DNA of 40,584 bases from Gammaproteobacteria bacterium (GTDB taxonomy: Bacteria > Pseudomonadota > Gammaproteobacteria > JAAEPA01). The notes beneath the pieces were generated by a model, which made no database searches, was not told where the DNA came from, and worked only from the letters and a program-made list of their open reading frames with translations. The position numbers and the translations under genes are program-made. Positions within the stretch are counted from its first letter, which is position 1; each line of letters begins with the position of its first letter. Shown here piece after piece: positions 24,623-32,737 of the stretch. The stretch is from contig JAAEPA010000284.1 in assembly GCA_024222475.1 (NCBI GenBank), forward strand, positions 1-40,584, given 5' to 3'.

Positions 24623-25318
24623 ATAAACCAGTTGTTCCAAACGGCCATCAACGAGGGTCAAGACTCGGTCAGCGAACCGGCTGACCTGCTTGGAGTGCGT
24701 TACCACGATTAGGGTCTTACCCGCGTTGAGCAATAGACCTTGCATGAGATTCAGTACCGAGCAGCCGGTATTATCATCTAGATTTCCGGTAGGCTCATCC
24801 GCCAGGACCAGCAGCGGATCGTGAGCCAAGGCGCGGGCGATAGCAACTCGTTGCTGCTCGCCGCCGGAAAGTTGGTCAGGAAAGGCGGTGCATCGATCAG
24901 CCAAGGCGATCTCTTCGAGCAGACTTGCAACCCGTAAACCGGCCTCCCTGACGGGGTACTGGTTCAATTCCAGAGGCAATAGCAGGTTTTCTTCTATGTT
25001 TAGGGTAGGGATGAGATTAAAAAATTGATATATGAAGCCGATGTGGCGACGCCGGAACAGGGTCAGCTCCGTTTCGCTTAGCGCAGTCAGATTCACGCCA
25101 TTGATATGGACCTCACCCGCGGTGGGCCGATCAATACCACTAATAAGATTGAGCAGCGTCGATTTCCCCGAACCGCTGCGGCCGATAAGGGCAAGACATT
25201 CTCCCTTGGCCACTTGTAGATCTAAATTTTCGAGGACCTTACGGGCTCGATCACCCTCGCGGAAACAGCGTCGTACTCCTTTAATTTCTACCACTATCTC
25301 GGTGGAACCGAGGATCAT
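24608..25318 (-). CDS. LolD/MacB-type ABC transporter ATPase
   Basis: The 236-residue ATPase has Walker A GRSGSGKST at about 43-51, a Q-loop in IYQFFN, the signature LSGGEQQR, Walker B LLVLADEPTGN and the switch His in VVTHS. It belongs to the LolD/FtsE/MacB subgroup that drives mechanotransmission rather than classical transport. It is the first gene of the ATPase-permease-AttH unit. Its C-terminal residues TRDE and stop codon are encoded by the end of a family B repeat, so the native C-terminus may have been slightly altered when the repeat inserted. Confidence 0.93.
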   Translation of the reverse strand: MILGSTEIVVEIKGVRRCFREGDRARKVLENLDLQVAKGECLALIGRSGSGKSTLLNLISGIDRPTAGEVHINGVNLTALSETELTLFRRRHIGFIYQFFNLIPTLNIEENLLLPLELNQYPVREAGLRVASLLEEIALADRCTAFPDQLSGGEQQRVAIARALAHDPLLVLADEPTGNLDDNTGCSVLNLMQGLLLNAGKTLIVVTHSKQVSRFADRVLTLVDGRLEQLVYTRDE

Positions 25319-25339
25319 ACACCGAGTAATTGTCGCGCT

Positions 25340-25815
25340 TCAGGCTGCCGTACGCTTGAAGGCTATGTGCCCACGGCGGTGATTCTTGTCTTGACGATGC
25401 GCAACCTTTTGAACCTCTGGCCGGTTGGCAAATTGTGATAGCGTAATGCCGTCGAGAAAATCATAGAGACGGCAACTCAGTTCGTCCCATAATTCGTGGG
25501 TCAAACAGCGTTCGCCTCGCTGACAATCCTCGTTCCCGCTACAGCGTTTGGCATCCACTTTTTCATCCACAGCAATGATGACCTGGGCAACGGTTATTTG
25601 ATCGGAAGGACGCGACAACCGGTATCCCCCCCCGGCCCACGCACACCCTCTACTAGCCCGTTTTTACGCAGCTTCGCAAATAACTGCTCAAGATAGGAGA
25701 GAGAAATTCCCTGACATACAGAGATATCAGCTAATGTGACTGGATCCAGCTTTTCATGTACCGCCAGATCCAGCATGGCAGTGACGGCATAACGCCCTTT
25801 GGTTGATAGTCTCAT
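25340..25815 (-). pseudogene. iscR: iscR, Rrf2-family Fe-S regulator, split by a frameshift in a C/G run
   Basis: The two reading frames together make a normal IscR. The first frame (25815 to about 25630) gives [20 protein letters not shown], the winged-helix recognition region [19 protein letters not shown], and VRGPGG. The second frame (from about 25625) continues [20 protein letters not shown] and holds the [2Fe-2S] ligands CSGNEDCQRGERCLTH (three Cys and one His). The break falls in eight consecutive C (plus strand, 25626-25633); nine would restore GPGGGYRL. This could be a sequencing error, a real loss or a slippery tract. No iscSUA genes follow, so it is an orphan regulator here. It lies 127 bp after a DUF1249 gene. 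Confidence 0.85.
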
Positions 25816-25881
25816 AATCTTGAACCTTTAGATTTTGTTTCCAACAAATTCCATAGTGAAACACTCAGGAATTAATAGGAA

Positions 25882-25910
25882 CTTATACGTCACTTCAGTG
25901 ATTCAGTCAA
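25882..25910 (-). promoter_or_regulatory. Sigma-70 promoter for iscR
   Basis: On the minus strand, TTGACT (25910-25905) and TATAAG (25887-25882) are separated by 17 bases, a near-ideal sigma-70 pair. The predicted start would give a leader of about 60 bases before the iscR ATG at 25815. I could not assign a convincing IscR-binding motif. Confidence 0.65.
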
Positions 25911-25942
25911 GATTTATGTATTGACATTGCCCTTTCACACAA

Positions 25943-26467
25943 CTATCCACCGAGCTTATTTCTCAGCATATCCTTGCCGGCGAGCGGAGTCCATTGACTC
26001 TCGACCGGTTGTTGAGCGAAGCGATGCCCTTGATAACGGCAATATCCAAGCCACTTATAGAGGAATCTATTCAGGGACCAACGCACACTTAGCTCTGAAT
26101 TTTGCCGGGAAAGACCACAAGCTTTGACCCCTATTCCCGATCGTCTTGAAGAGCGGCTCAATACCTCGGCTTGACGCGCATCGTGATAAACGCGAACCTT
26201 CAGGTTCGGTTCCGGTTTGATGCCTTCGAGACTGTCTTGGAAGTGATAGGTAAGACCTATCGTAGTCGTATATTTACACCGCTCAATCAGGTGTAAATGC
26301 AGATCCAGCGCCCCTTCGACCCGAGAGCAACCCACCCGGGAGAGTTGTCCCAGTCCTGGGCATAGCCGCCTGATCTGAATGTAGTTTGCCTCATACAATT
26401 CCATCAAACCGGCAAAGGTCTGTGCAGAGGGCGAGCTGATTCTTGAACAAAATACATTGGGCAACAT
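25943..26467 (-). CDS. DUF1249 (YqiB-like) protein
   Basis: The 174-residue soluble protein matches the DUF1249/YqiB family of gammaproteobacteria: LMELYEANYIQIRRLCP at about 21-37, LHLIERCKYTTTIGLTY, PNLKVRVYHDARQAEVL, and LNRFLYKWLGYC. The function is unknown; in enterics it lies near genes for cAMP turnover and topoisomerase IV. ATG 26467 is the likely start but has a weak Shine-Dalgarno; ATG 26404 is an alternative. The C-terminal 30 residues (from about 145) are not well conserved in my memory of the family. Confidence 0.75.
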   Translation of the reverse strand: MLPNVFCSRISSPSAQTFAGLMELYEANYIQIRRLCPGLGQLSRVGCSRVEGALDLHLHLIERCKYTTTIGLTYHFQDSLEGIKPEPNLKVRVYHDARQAEVLSRSSRRSGIGVKACGLSRQNSELSVRWSLNRFLYKWLGYCRYQGHRFAQQPVESQWTPLAGKDMLRNKLGG

Positions 26468-26482
26468 AGGGAACTTAATCGC

Positions 26483-26650
26483 TTAACCCGGATATTTCAT
26501 GAATTTGCGCGATGATCGCGTAGAGATTTGTTTTCACAAGGGACTATGCGAAGGAGCGGCGTATCCACGATTACGGCCGACTGAGCAACAATCTTGTGGA
26601 AACCAAAGATCAAGCGAGGGCGTGTGCAATTTATGAAATATCCGGGTTAA
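26483..26650. repeat. Family C inverted-end element, copy 1
   Basis: The 168-bp element has perfect 18-bp inverted ends, TTAACCCGGATATTTCAT (26483-26500) and ATGAAATATCCGGGTTAA (26633-26650). A second copy lies at 30610-30778 in the same orientation and is almost identical inside (CGCGATGATCGCGTAGAGAT, GTATCCACGATTACGGCCGA). No ORF of note is inside. It looks like a non-autonomous transposable element. Confidence 0.88.
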
Positions 26651-26836
26651 CTTCATCATCCTGGGACTCTCTCTGGTGGGCAAGACGATCTAGCAAGAAC
26701 TCCCTTCAAGTAGACTGCAACTCCCATACTGAGATTACCCAGAGTCGAGCCTACTCTACACCAGAGAGACTATTGAAGATACCATCCAACCGCTTTCTAT
26801 ACATTGTGTTACCAAACGGATAAAGGAGCGAGCTCC
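26651..26836. other. Leader region before the TauE/SafE gene
   Basis: This stretch is 186 bp with a 10-bp inverted repeat, CTCTCTGGTG at 26669-26678 and CACCAGAGAG at 26759-26768, about 80 bp apart. It could be a long stem in the leader or the ends of a very small insertion. A Shine-Dalgarno, AAAGGAG, lies at about 26822-26828. No promoter pair is obvious. Confidence 0.35.
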
Positions 26837-27607
26837 ATGCCCGGAATAGATGATCTATCCCCGACAACGCTGATTCTACTGGCCGTTATATTCCTTTTCG
26901 CTGGGCTCGTGCACGGCACCTTGGGAGTGGGCTTTCCCATGACGGCCACCCCCCTGCTAGCGCTACTGACCGATGTGCGCAGCGCGATAATCATCACTAT
27001 TTTACCCACCATGGCAGTCAATATCATCAGCATCTACAAGGGTGGTCGCTGGCGGGAGAGTCTGGGTAAATATTGGCCACTGGCGGTCTTTGTGAGCATC
27101 GGCAGTATTGTCGGCACCAAGGCTTTGATCACTATCGACCCGGCACCCTTTAAGCTACTACTGGCCGCTGTGATCCTGCTCTATCTAAACCGCGGACATC
27201 TAAAAACCCGCTGGCTGCAAGGACTGCTCGTCGGCCATCCCCGTATGGCCTTGATGATATTTGGACTGGTGGCCGGATTTCTAGCAGGCACAGTCAACGT
27301 CATGGTCCCAATCTTATTTATTTTATTTTTGGAACTGGATACCACACCCACCGCTATGGTGCAGGTATTTAACATGTGCTTCATTACCGCGAAGGTGAAC
27401 CAAACCCTTATTTTTTCCTATTCTGGGACAATGAACGGTGAGGTGTTACTCAGCACCGCACCACTGGCCGTTTTGGGGATATTGACTCTGCTGGTGGGGA
27501 TGAATCTGCGCCTTAGGGTCAATGCACAGACCTATCGAGCTTGGATGAAAGGGTTTTTATGGGTGATGGCTACGGGCCTGGTGGTGCAGTATTTCATGCG
27601 GTTCTAG
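26837..27607 (+). CDS. TauE/SafE-family permease
   Basis: The 256-residue inner-membrane protein has eight hydrophobic segments and the two conserved Gly/Pro-rich motifs of the family: HGTLGVGFPMTATPLLAL near the N-terminus and GLVAGFLAGTVNVMVPIL in the second half. Members export or import organosulfur anions such as sulfite or sulfoacetate; the substrate is not readable here. The start at ATG 26837 follows AAAGGAG by about 8 bases; the longer reading from 26804 is less likely. The gene is convergent with feoC (11 bp apart). Confidence 0.88.
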   Translation: MPGIDDLSPTTLILLAVIFLFAGLVHGTLGVGFPMTATPLLALLTDVRSAIIITILPTMAVNIISIYKGGRWRESLGKYWPLAVFVSIGSIVGTKALITIDPAPFKLLLAAVILLYLNRGHLKTRWLQGLLVGHPRMALMIFGLVAGFLAGTVNVMVPILFILFLELDTTPTAMVQVFNMCFITAKVNQTLIFSYSGTMNGEVLLSTAPLAVLGILTLLVGMNLRLRVNAQTYRAWMKGFLWVMATGLVVQYFMRF

Positions 27608-27618
27608 ATCTTGCTTAC

Positions 27619-27906
27619 TCACTCGGCATCACAATGCGGCGGCACTGCGACCGAACGAATTGGAATCACCTGCTGTTGATGTGGGTCTTCCTGCCAATGA
27701 TAGATCTCGGTGGCCTCGACATCGCATTTACTACAGCTACTGCCGCAAGAGGCGGTTGCCAGCTGTTTGCTTACCAGCCCTTTACGCACCCAATGTTCAA
27801 GCATGCCACGGACCGCATGTGGTTCGGCATCGACATGTAGCGCGATATCACGCAGCGTGGCAGTATGGCGACGCACGAGATAGTTTTTAATATCGGTGAG
27901 TATCAT
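27619..27906 (-). CDS. feoC: FeoC-like small winged-helix protein
   Basis: The 95-residue protein has an N-terminal winged helix (about 1-50: LTDIKNYLVRRHTATLRDIA) and a short Cys loop, C54-x3-C58-x2-C61, typical of FeoC, which can bind an iron-sulfur cluster and affects FeoB stability. The tail after residue 72 is His/Gln/Pro-rich. The start at ATG 27906 overlaps the feoB stop (4 bp), so the two are translationally coupled. An upstream start at 27957 would overlap feoB further and is less likely. Confidence 0.85.
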   Translation of the reverse strand: MILTDIKNYLVRRHTATLRDIALHVDAEPHAVRGMLEHWVRKGLVSKQLATASCGSSCSKCDVEATEIYHWQEDPHQQQVIPIRSVAVPPHCDAE

Positions 27907-30218
27907 GCGCCGGCCCTGGTCATGCTGATACCAGGCCGGGTGCCCCTGCCGCCCCACAGGCGTAATCCCATGATTACCGTGATGGCCAGTAACGTGAGAC
28001 TGATGATCCAGGCGCTGGAGCTGCCGGGGTGCTGGCTAAAGGTCGCCGCCTGATAGAACAGGCTGGCCGTGGTATAGGCCACTCCCGTTGTCCACAATGC
28101 CACGAAGGCCGCCCAGGCACGGCCGGTTTCACGAGCAATGGCGCCCACGGTCGCCACACAGGGAAAATACAGAAGAATGAAAAGCAGATAGGCAAAGGCG
28201 CCCACCTTGCCGTCAAAACGCGAGGCCATGGCGCCGAACACTCCGACACTGACCTCTTGTTCCTGGGCCACCGATTCTAATTCCGTGATCTCGCCAACAT
28301 CTAGACCCAGCGGGTCCAAAATCAATTCACTGATTCCACTCAGGTTTTCGGGAACGGTCGCTACCGCCGCCAATAGGGCATCTATCAACTCGAAAGGCGG
28401 CTGATCGGCATCCGTCATCCCACCGTCCTGCGCCGCGACCTGGGTGTAGAGGGAATCCAGGGTACCGACGACAACCTCCTTGGCCAGCATTCCGGTAAAG
28501 ATGCCCACTGTCGCCGGCCAGTTTTCCTCACGGATACCCATGGGTGAAAATACCGGGGTGATGGCCTTGCCAACCGAACTCAATACCGAGCCTTCAGTAT
28601 CCTGGTGACCAAAACCCCCGTCGGTGCCTATGGAGTTTAAAACATTGAGCACCAGCACCATGACGACAATAATCTTACCCGCCTCCTTGATGAACAGCTT
28701 GACTCGATCCCAGGTGCGTAACGCCACTCCCCGCACGGTGGGTAAGTGATAGGGAGGCAGCTCCATCAAAAAACCGGTGCTATCCCCTGCCAGCAGGGTG
28801 CGCTTCATGATCAGGCCGGTGAGCACAGCAACACCAATACCGATCAGATAGAGACTGAAGACTAGATTCTGACCTTGAGTAGGAAAAAATGCCGCGGCAA
28901 ACAGGACATAGACCGGCAGGCGTGCACCACAGGACATAAACGGGTTCATCAAAATGGTCAGCTTGCGCTCACGAGGATTTTCCAAGGTCCGGGTCGCCAT
29001 CACGGCGGGCACATTGCATCCGAAGCCAACGATCATGGGGACAAAGGCCTTACCCGGCAAGCCGATGGAACGCATAAACCGGTCCATGACGAAGGCCGCT
29101 CGCGCCATGTAACCGGTATCTTCAAGGATTGAAAGAATGAGATAGAGGCAGGTGATAATCGGGATAAAGGTGGCCACCACCTGCATCCCTCCACCGAGGC
29201 CACCGGCGAGCAATACGATAGACCATTCAGGCAAACCCATGGTTTCCATCCAGTGACTCAGACCGTCGACAAAAAAGGCACCGGCGACACCATCGAATAA
29301 GTCGATGAACGCCCCACCGATATTGATGGTAAACATGAACATCAAATACATCACCAACAGGAATATAGGAATACCAATGAGTCGATCGAGTACCACCCGG
29401 TCGATGCGATCGCTCAAAGTACGACCTACCTTGCCCTGCTGTTTGGTCACTCTACCGGCGATAGTATGGGCATGACTATAGCGTGCGTCGGCGATATGAA
29501 TATCGACATCCTCCCCGGTACGCTGGTGAATCGCCTGCTGCCAGTGTTGCACCATGGGCTGGATGGAATCACCCGCCAGTGACATGGCATGGGTATCGCC
29601 CTCCAACAACTTCAAGGCCAGCCAGCGGCAGTTGGTTCGGTCGCATTTCCCCTCTACCGTTGATTTCAGGTCCGTGATCGCCTGCTCAACAGTATCTTCA
29701 TGCACCACCTGAAAATTGCTGGTCCGTGTTTCACCCACAACACATTGGATCTGGCGCTTCAAATCATCGAGCCCCTCTCCGGTGACGGCGACGATCGGCA
29801 CCACGGGCCAGCCCAATTGTTCGCTGAGCTCTTGGAGGTCGAACTTGACACCCCTCTTACGCGCCACGTCCATCATGTTCAGTACAATCACCATGGGGGT
29901 CCCCATCTCCAGGATCTGCATGGTGAGATAGAGATTACGCTCCAGATTGCTGGCATCGAGAATATTTACGATCAGCTGGGCATCGTGAGACAGCAGATAA
30001 TCACGGGTGATCTCTTCATCGATGGACGAGGCGTCCAGCGAGTAGATGCCCGGCAGATCGATCACCGCGGTATCGGCGCCGCCCAGCTTAAAACGACCCT
30101 CTTTACGGTCAACGGTCACCCCCGGCCAGTTGCCGGTGGTCTGCCGCACCCCAGTGAGCAGATTAAACAATGCGGTTTTTCCGCAGTTTGGATTTCCAGC
30201 GAGCGCGATGGTTAACAC
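27903..30218 (-). CDS. feoB: Ferrous iron transporter FeoB
   Basis: FeoB imports Fe2+ through the inner membrane. The 771-residue protein has an N-terminal G domain (G1 GNPNCGKTA at 8-16, G3 DLPGIYSL, G4 NMMD), a helical GDI-like region, and about eight membrane helices from about 280, with Cys-containing gating motifs (GFGCNVPAVMATRT and NPFMSCGARLPVYVLF). It lies 12 bp after feoA and overlaps feoC by 4 bp. Expression is likely Fur-controlled from the promoter before feoA. Confidence 0.97.
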   Translation of the reverse strand: MLTIALAGNPNCGKTALFNLLTGVRQTTGNWPGVTVDRKEGRFKLGGADTAVIDLPGIYSLDASSIDEEITRDYLLSHDAQLIVNILDASNLERNLYLTMQILEMGTPMVIVLNMMDVARKRGVKFDLQELSEQLGWPVVPIVAVTGEGLDDLKRQIQCVVGETRTSNFQVVHEDTVEQAITDLKSTVEGKCDRTNCRWLALKLLEGDTHAMSLAGDSIQPMVQHWQQAIHQRTGEDVDIHIADARYSHAHTIAGRVTKQQGKVGRTLSDRIDRVVLDRLIGIPIFLLVMYLMFMFTINIGGAFIDLFDGVAGAFFVDGLSHWMETMGLPEWSIVLLAGGLGGGMQVVATFIPIITCLYLILSILEDTGYMARAAFVMDRFMRSIGLPGKAFVPMIVGFGCNVPAVMATRTLENPRERKLTILMNPFMSCGARLPVYVLFAAAFFPTQGQNLVFSLYLIGIGVAVLTGLIMKRTLLAGDSTGFLMELPPYHLPTVRGVALRTWDRVKLFIKEAGKIIVVMVLVLNVLNSIGTDGGFGHQDTEGSVLSSVGKAITPVFSPMGIREENWPATVGIFTGMLAKEVVVGTLDSLYTQVAAQDGGMTDADQPPFELIDALLAAVATVPENLSGISELILDPLGLDVGEITELESVAQEQEVSVGVFGAMASRFDGKVGAFAYLLFILLYFPCVATVGAIARETGRAWAAFVALWTTGVAYTTASLFYQAATFSQHPGSSSAWIISLTLLAITVIMGLRLWGGRGTRPGISMTRAGA

Positions 30219-30230
30219 GATATTATTCTC

Positions 30231-30509
30231 TCATTCTGCCAATTTATTAGCATCCTTCAGAGGCTGCATAAACAATTTCTCGGCAATACTGCTGCCGACC
30301 GCCACCCGAGTGCCGGAACCGGAGACCACTACACTGCGACCGCGACGTTGGATTACATCCACTTCGACACCCTCCCTCAGCCCCAGGCTCAGCAGCCGCC
30401 GGACAAATTTTCGGCTGCCCTTGATATGAGCGATACGGGCATGTGCACCAACCTCCAACTGACTCAGACAGGGCAGTTTTTTATAATTTTTTTTTACTTT
30501 AGGGGCCAT
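30231..30509 (-). CDS. feoA: FeoA, SH3-like partner of FeoB
   Basis: The protein is about 92 residues, with the FeoA core: LSQLEVGAHARIAHIKGS, RRLLSLGLREGVEVDVI, VVVSGSGTRVAVGSSIAEKLFM. FeoA is a cytosolic SH3-like protein needed for FeoB activity. The N-terminal start is uncertain. ATG 30509, ATG 30518 and GTG 30551 are in frame and none has a good Shine-Dalgarno. A start at 30509 or 30518 places the Fur-box-like site just upstream, so the longer reading is unlikely. Confidence 0.88.
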   Translation of the reverse strand: MAPKVKKNYKKLPCLSQLEVGAHARIAHIKGSRKFVRRLLSLGLREGVEVDVIQRRGRSVVVSGSGTRVAVGSSIAEKLFMQPLKDANKLAE

Positions 30510-30520
30510 ATCAATCATAG

Positions 30521-30570
30521 AATAAGAATCATTTTTATTTGCACTATACACGCTACCCGTAATAATTCAA
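30521..30570 (-). promoter_or_regulatory. feoABC promoter with Fur-box-like operator
   Basis: On the minus strand, TTGAAT (30570-30565) and TATAGT (30548-30543) are spaced 16 bases, a good sigma-70 pair. Just downstream, over the expected start point, AATAAGAATCATTTTTATT (30521-30539 on the plus strand) matches a typical Fur box at about 16 of 19 positions by eye against AATGATAATCATTTTCATT. This would allow iron-dependent repression of feoABC. Confidence 0.65.
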
Positions 30571-30609
30571 TAGAAAACCGGTATTTACAACTATTCGACA
30601 GATACAATC

Positions 30610-30778
30610 TTAACCTGGATCATTCATGAATTTACGCGATGATCGCGTAGAGATTTGTTTCCACAAGGGATTTTTCGAAGGAGCAGCGTATCCACGATTA
30701 CGGCCGACTGAGCAACAATCTCTTGTGGGAACAAAGATCAAGCGAGGGCGTGTGCAATTTATGAAATATCCGGGTTAA
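30610..30778. repeat. Family C inverted-end element, copy 2
   Basis: This 169-bp copy is in direct orientation with 26483-26650. The right end is perfect (ATGAAATATCCGGGTTAA). The left end is slightly diverged (TTAACCTGGATCATTCAT). The copies are nearly identical inside. It lies between feoA and yciK. The pair encloses the TauE/SafE gene and feoABC. Confidence 0.85.
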
Positions 30779-30884
30779 TTATTATCCACCGCGGGTATAT
30801 CATACTACTTCCTAATTAATTGACCCGCTCGATACCTTAACCATCGAGCAGCCCTGAACCAACTACTGATTTCAAACAATATCC

Positions 30885-31643
30885 ATGACGCCCGAAGCCA
30901 TCCGTCAATATCGTCCATCCAGAGATTTATTGCAGCAACGAATCGTGCTCGTTACCGGTGCCAGTGAGGGGATAGGTAAGGCCGCTGCCCTGGCCTACGC
31001 CCGGCATGGTGCAACGGTGGTCCTGCTTGCCAAGGAGCTGAACAAGCTCGAACAGGTCTATGACGAGATCGAAAAAACCGGCGGTCCGCAACCGGCTATT
31101 TATCCGATGAACCTGGAAAGCGCCACCACCAAGGACTATGAGGATCTTGCCGGGACACTTGAAAGCGAATTCGGCCGGCTCGATGGCTTGTTGAACAATG
31201 CCGGTTGGGTCGGGGGATTGACTCCACTGCAACACTACGATGTAGAACGTTGGGCTCAGGTCATGACCATCAATCTGCACGCCCCGTTCCTGTTGAGTAA
31301 AACCTGTTTGACGCTATTGGGCCGTTCCGATGACCCCGCGATACTGTTCTCTACCGATGCCTGCCTGAGGGCCTATTGGGGCGCCTACGGTATCGCCAAA
31401 CATGCAATGGAAGGACTGCTGACGATACTTTCTGATGAGCTAAACGGTGAAAATCCTATCCGGGTCAACGGTATCGATACCGGACCGGTAGGGACCTGGA
31501 TGAGAAGGCAGAACTATCCCGGCGAGGATCAAAATACCCTGCCCTCACCTGAGCAAGTCATTCCGGCCTATCTCTATTTCATGGGGCCCGATAGCAAAGA
31601 CTTCACTGGGCGAAATCTGCATCTCGCGGAGCGATCATCTTAA
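30885..31643 (+). CDS. yciK: YciK-family short-chain dehydrogenase
   Basis: The 252-residue Rossmann-fold oxidoreductase has the NAD(P)-binding motif TGASEGIG (about 24-31), LLNNAGWVGG, and the catalytic YGIAK (Tyr-x3-Lys) after STDACLRAYWGA. It resembles E. coli YciK, whose substrate is unknown. The catalytic Ser is probably the S of STD, 12 residues before the Tyr, close to the family position. The gene stands alone and is convergent with a hypothetical gene at 31650. Confidence 0.85.
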   Translation: MTPEAIRQYRPSRDLLQQRIVLVTGASEGIGKAAALAYARHGATVVLLAKELNKLEQVYDEIEKTGGPQPAIYPMNLESATTKDYEDLAGTLESEFGRLDGLLNNAGWVGGLTPLQHYDVERWAQVMTINLHAPFLLSKTCLTLLGRSDDPAILFSTDACLRAYWGAYGIAKHAMEGLLTILSDELNGENPIRVNGIDTGPVGTWMRRQNYPGEDQNTLPSPEQVIPAYLYFMGPDSKDFTGRNLHLAERSS

Positions 31644-31649
31644 ATCCGC

Positions 31650-32228
31650 TTAAAATGGAGTGACCCCTTTACCCAATACGATGTCCCCATTATTTATTGC
31701 CATAGCGAATTTTCGCCGTGCCTCCATCAATGCATTACCACTCAGATTCCTTAGGGCATCGTCGAAGGCCTGCTTGTCATATTGAGTCCACACACCTTGG
31801 GAGACAGCCTGGCTGAGAACCGCATCAGCCTGCTCTATCCCTGCACGCATCTTTTCCTCATCGTAGGCCGTCACAGTGGGTGCGATGGCCAGTCCAGCGC
31901 CCTGAATCTGCCGACGTAGCGATGCAAACTCTTCCTGTAACTGCTCCTGTATAGCCTGGGAAACCGTATCACGGATTGATCTATCTATTTCACTCAGCAG
32001 GGATTCATGGTCTATCGTTGTATTTTGCAGGGGCTCAATATACTCAGGATAACCCCTATTATCGGAATACCGGAAGGTGGATAGTTGATTGGAGACGCTC
32101 CGTAATTCTGTCTGTAATGAGGATATCTCAGCCGGTAACTCTTTTTGCGTGGAGTTACCGGCGATATACCCCGATACACCCCCTGCGAGCAGACCCATTA
32201 AAAGAACCGCTAGATGAGATTTCAACAT
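31650..32228 (-). CDS. Hypothetical membrane-anchored coiled-coil protein
   Basis: I do not recognise this 192-residue protein. It has an N-terminal hydrophobic anchor or signal (LAVLLMGLLAGGVSGYIAG), a coiled coil at about 33-55, an acidic middle, a second helical stretch (EIDRSIRDTVSQAIQEQLQE) and a compact helical C-terminus with a conserved-looking NLSGNALMEARRKFAMAINN segment. It is probably periplasmic. It is 6 bp from yciK (convergent). Confidence 0.7.
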   Translation of the reverse strand: MLKSHLAVLLMGLLAGGVSGYIAGNSTQKELPAEISSLQTELRSVSNQLSTFRYSDNRGYPEYIEPLQNTTIDHESLLSEIDRSIRDTVSQAIQEQLQEEFASLRRQIQGAGLAIAPTVTAYDEEKMRAGIEQADAVLSQAVSQGVWTQYDKQAFDDALRNLSGNALMEARRKFAMAINNGDIVLGKGVTPF

Positions 32229-32255
32229 TTCTGCATTCCGGCTGGTCTAGTGTTT

Positions 32256-32326
32256 ATACCCATGGCGAATGAATTTTCAGGACATATGGTACGCTGCACA
32301 CCCGAACACCCATCCGTCGTAGGGAT
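32256..32326. repeat. Family B short inverted-end element, copy 3
   Basis: The 71-bp element has ends like those of 24461-24622: CGAATGAATTTTCAGG at the left and CCCGAACACCCATCCGTCG at the right. Internal bases CATATGGTACGCTGC also match the larger copy (CATAGCACGCTGC), so it is an internally deleted derivative. It lies between the hypothetical genes at 31650 and 32336. Confidence 0.65.
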
Positions 32327-32335
32327 AATGGTAGT

Positions 32336-32737
32336 TCATTGAATTGGCTCAACAGCAAGCGAGTGTTGCTTTGGCTGCAAAGCAGACCCGTTGAGATGAA
32401 TCATGCTCGTGCATGTTCCAGTGCCATCAAACTCCACGGCCAGACTTGAACTGTCGGTCATCCCTCTAACGATAGCCATGTGGTTTGGGTCGCTGGTAAC
32501 ACATATTCTCGTATTCCCTGCACTATCAGTGGCCCCGCACGATACGATGGCACCATCATCACCACAAGCAATCGCTGAAAAATCGTCTGCGGTGTTTCTT
32601 GCACCCCCAATAGAACCTGCGAAAGAGGTGTCGTCTACGAGCACTGGGGCATCAGTTTTAAAACCAGCCAATGCAACCTCCATCACACACAAGGTCACAA
32701 TAACCACCATACACACTAAGCGTTGCTTCATCATCAT
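32336..32737 (-). CDS. Small secreted hypothetical protein
   Basis: The 133-residue protein has a Sec signal peptide (about 1-24, ending ALA) and a mature part of about 109 residues with four Cys (IACGDD, VSCGAT, RICVTS, GTCTS) that could form two disulfides. I do not recognise the family. AGGAG lies just before the ATG-ATG-ATG start at 32737. Downstream is a family B element. Nothing in context suggests a function. Confidence 0.65.
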   Translation of the reverse strand: MMMKQRLVCMVVIVTLCVMEVALAGFKTDAPVLVDDTSFAGSIGGARNTADDFSAIACGDDGAIVSCGATDSAGNTRICVTSDPNHMAIVRGMTDSSSLAVEFDGTGTCTSMIHLNGSALQPKQHSLAVEPIQ

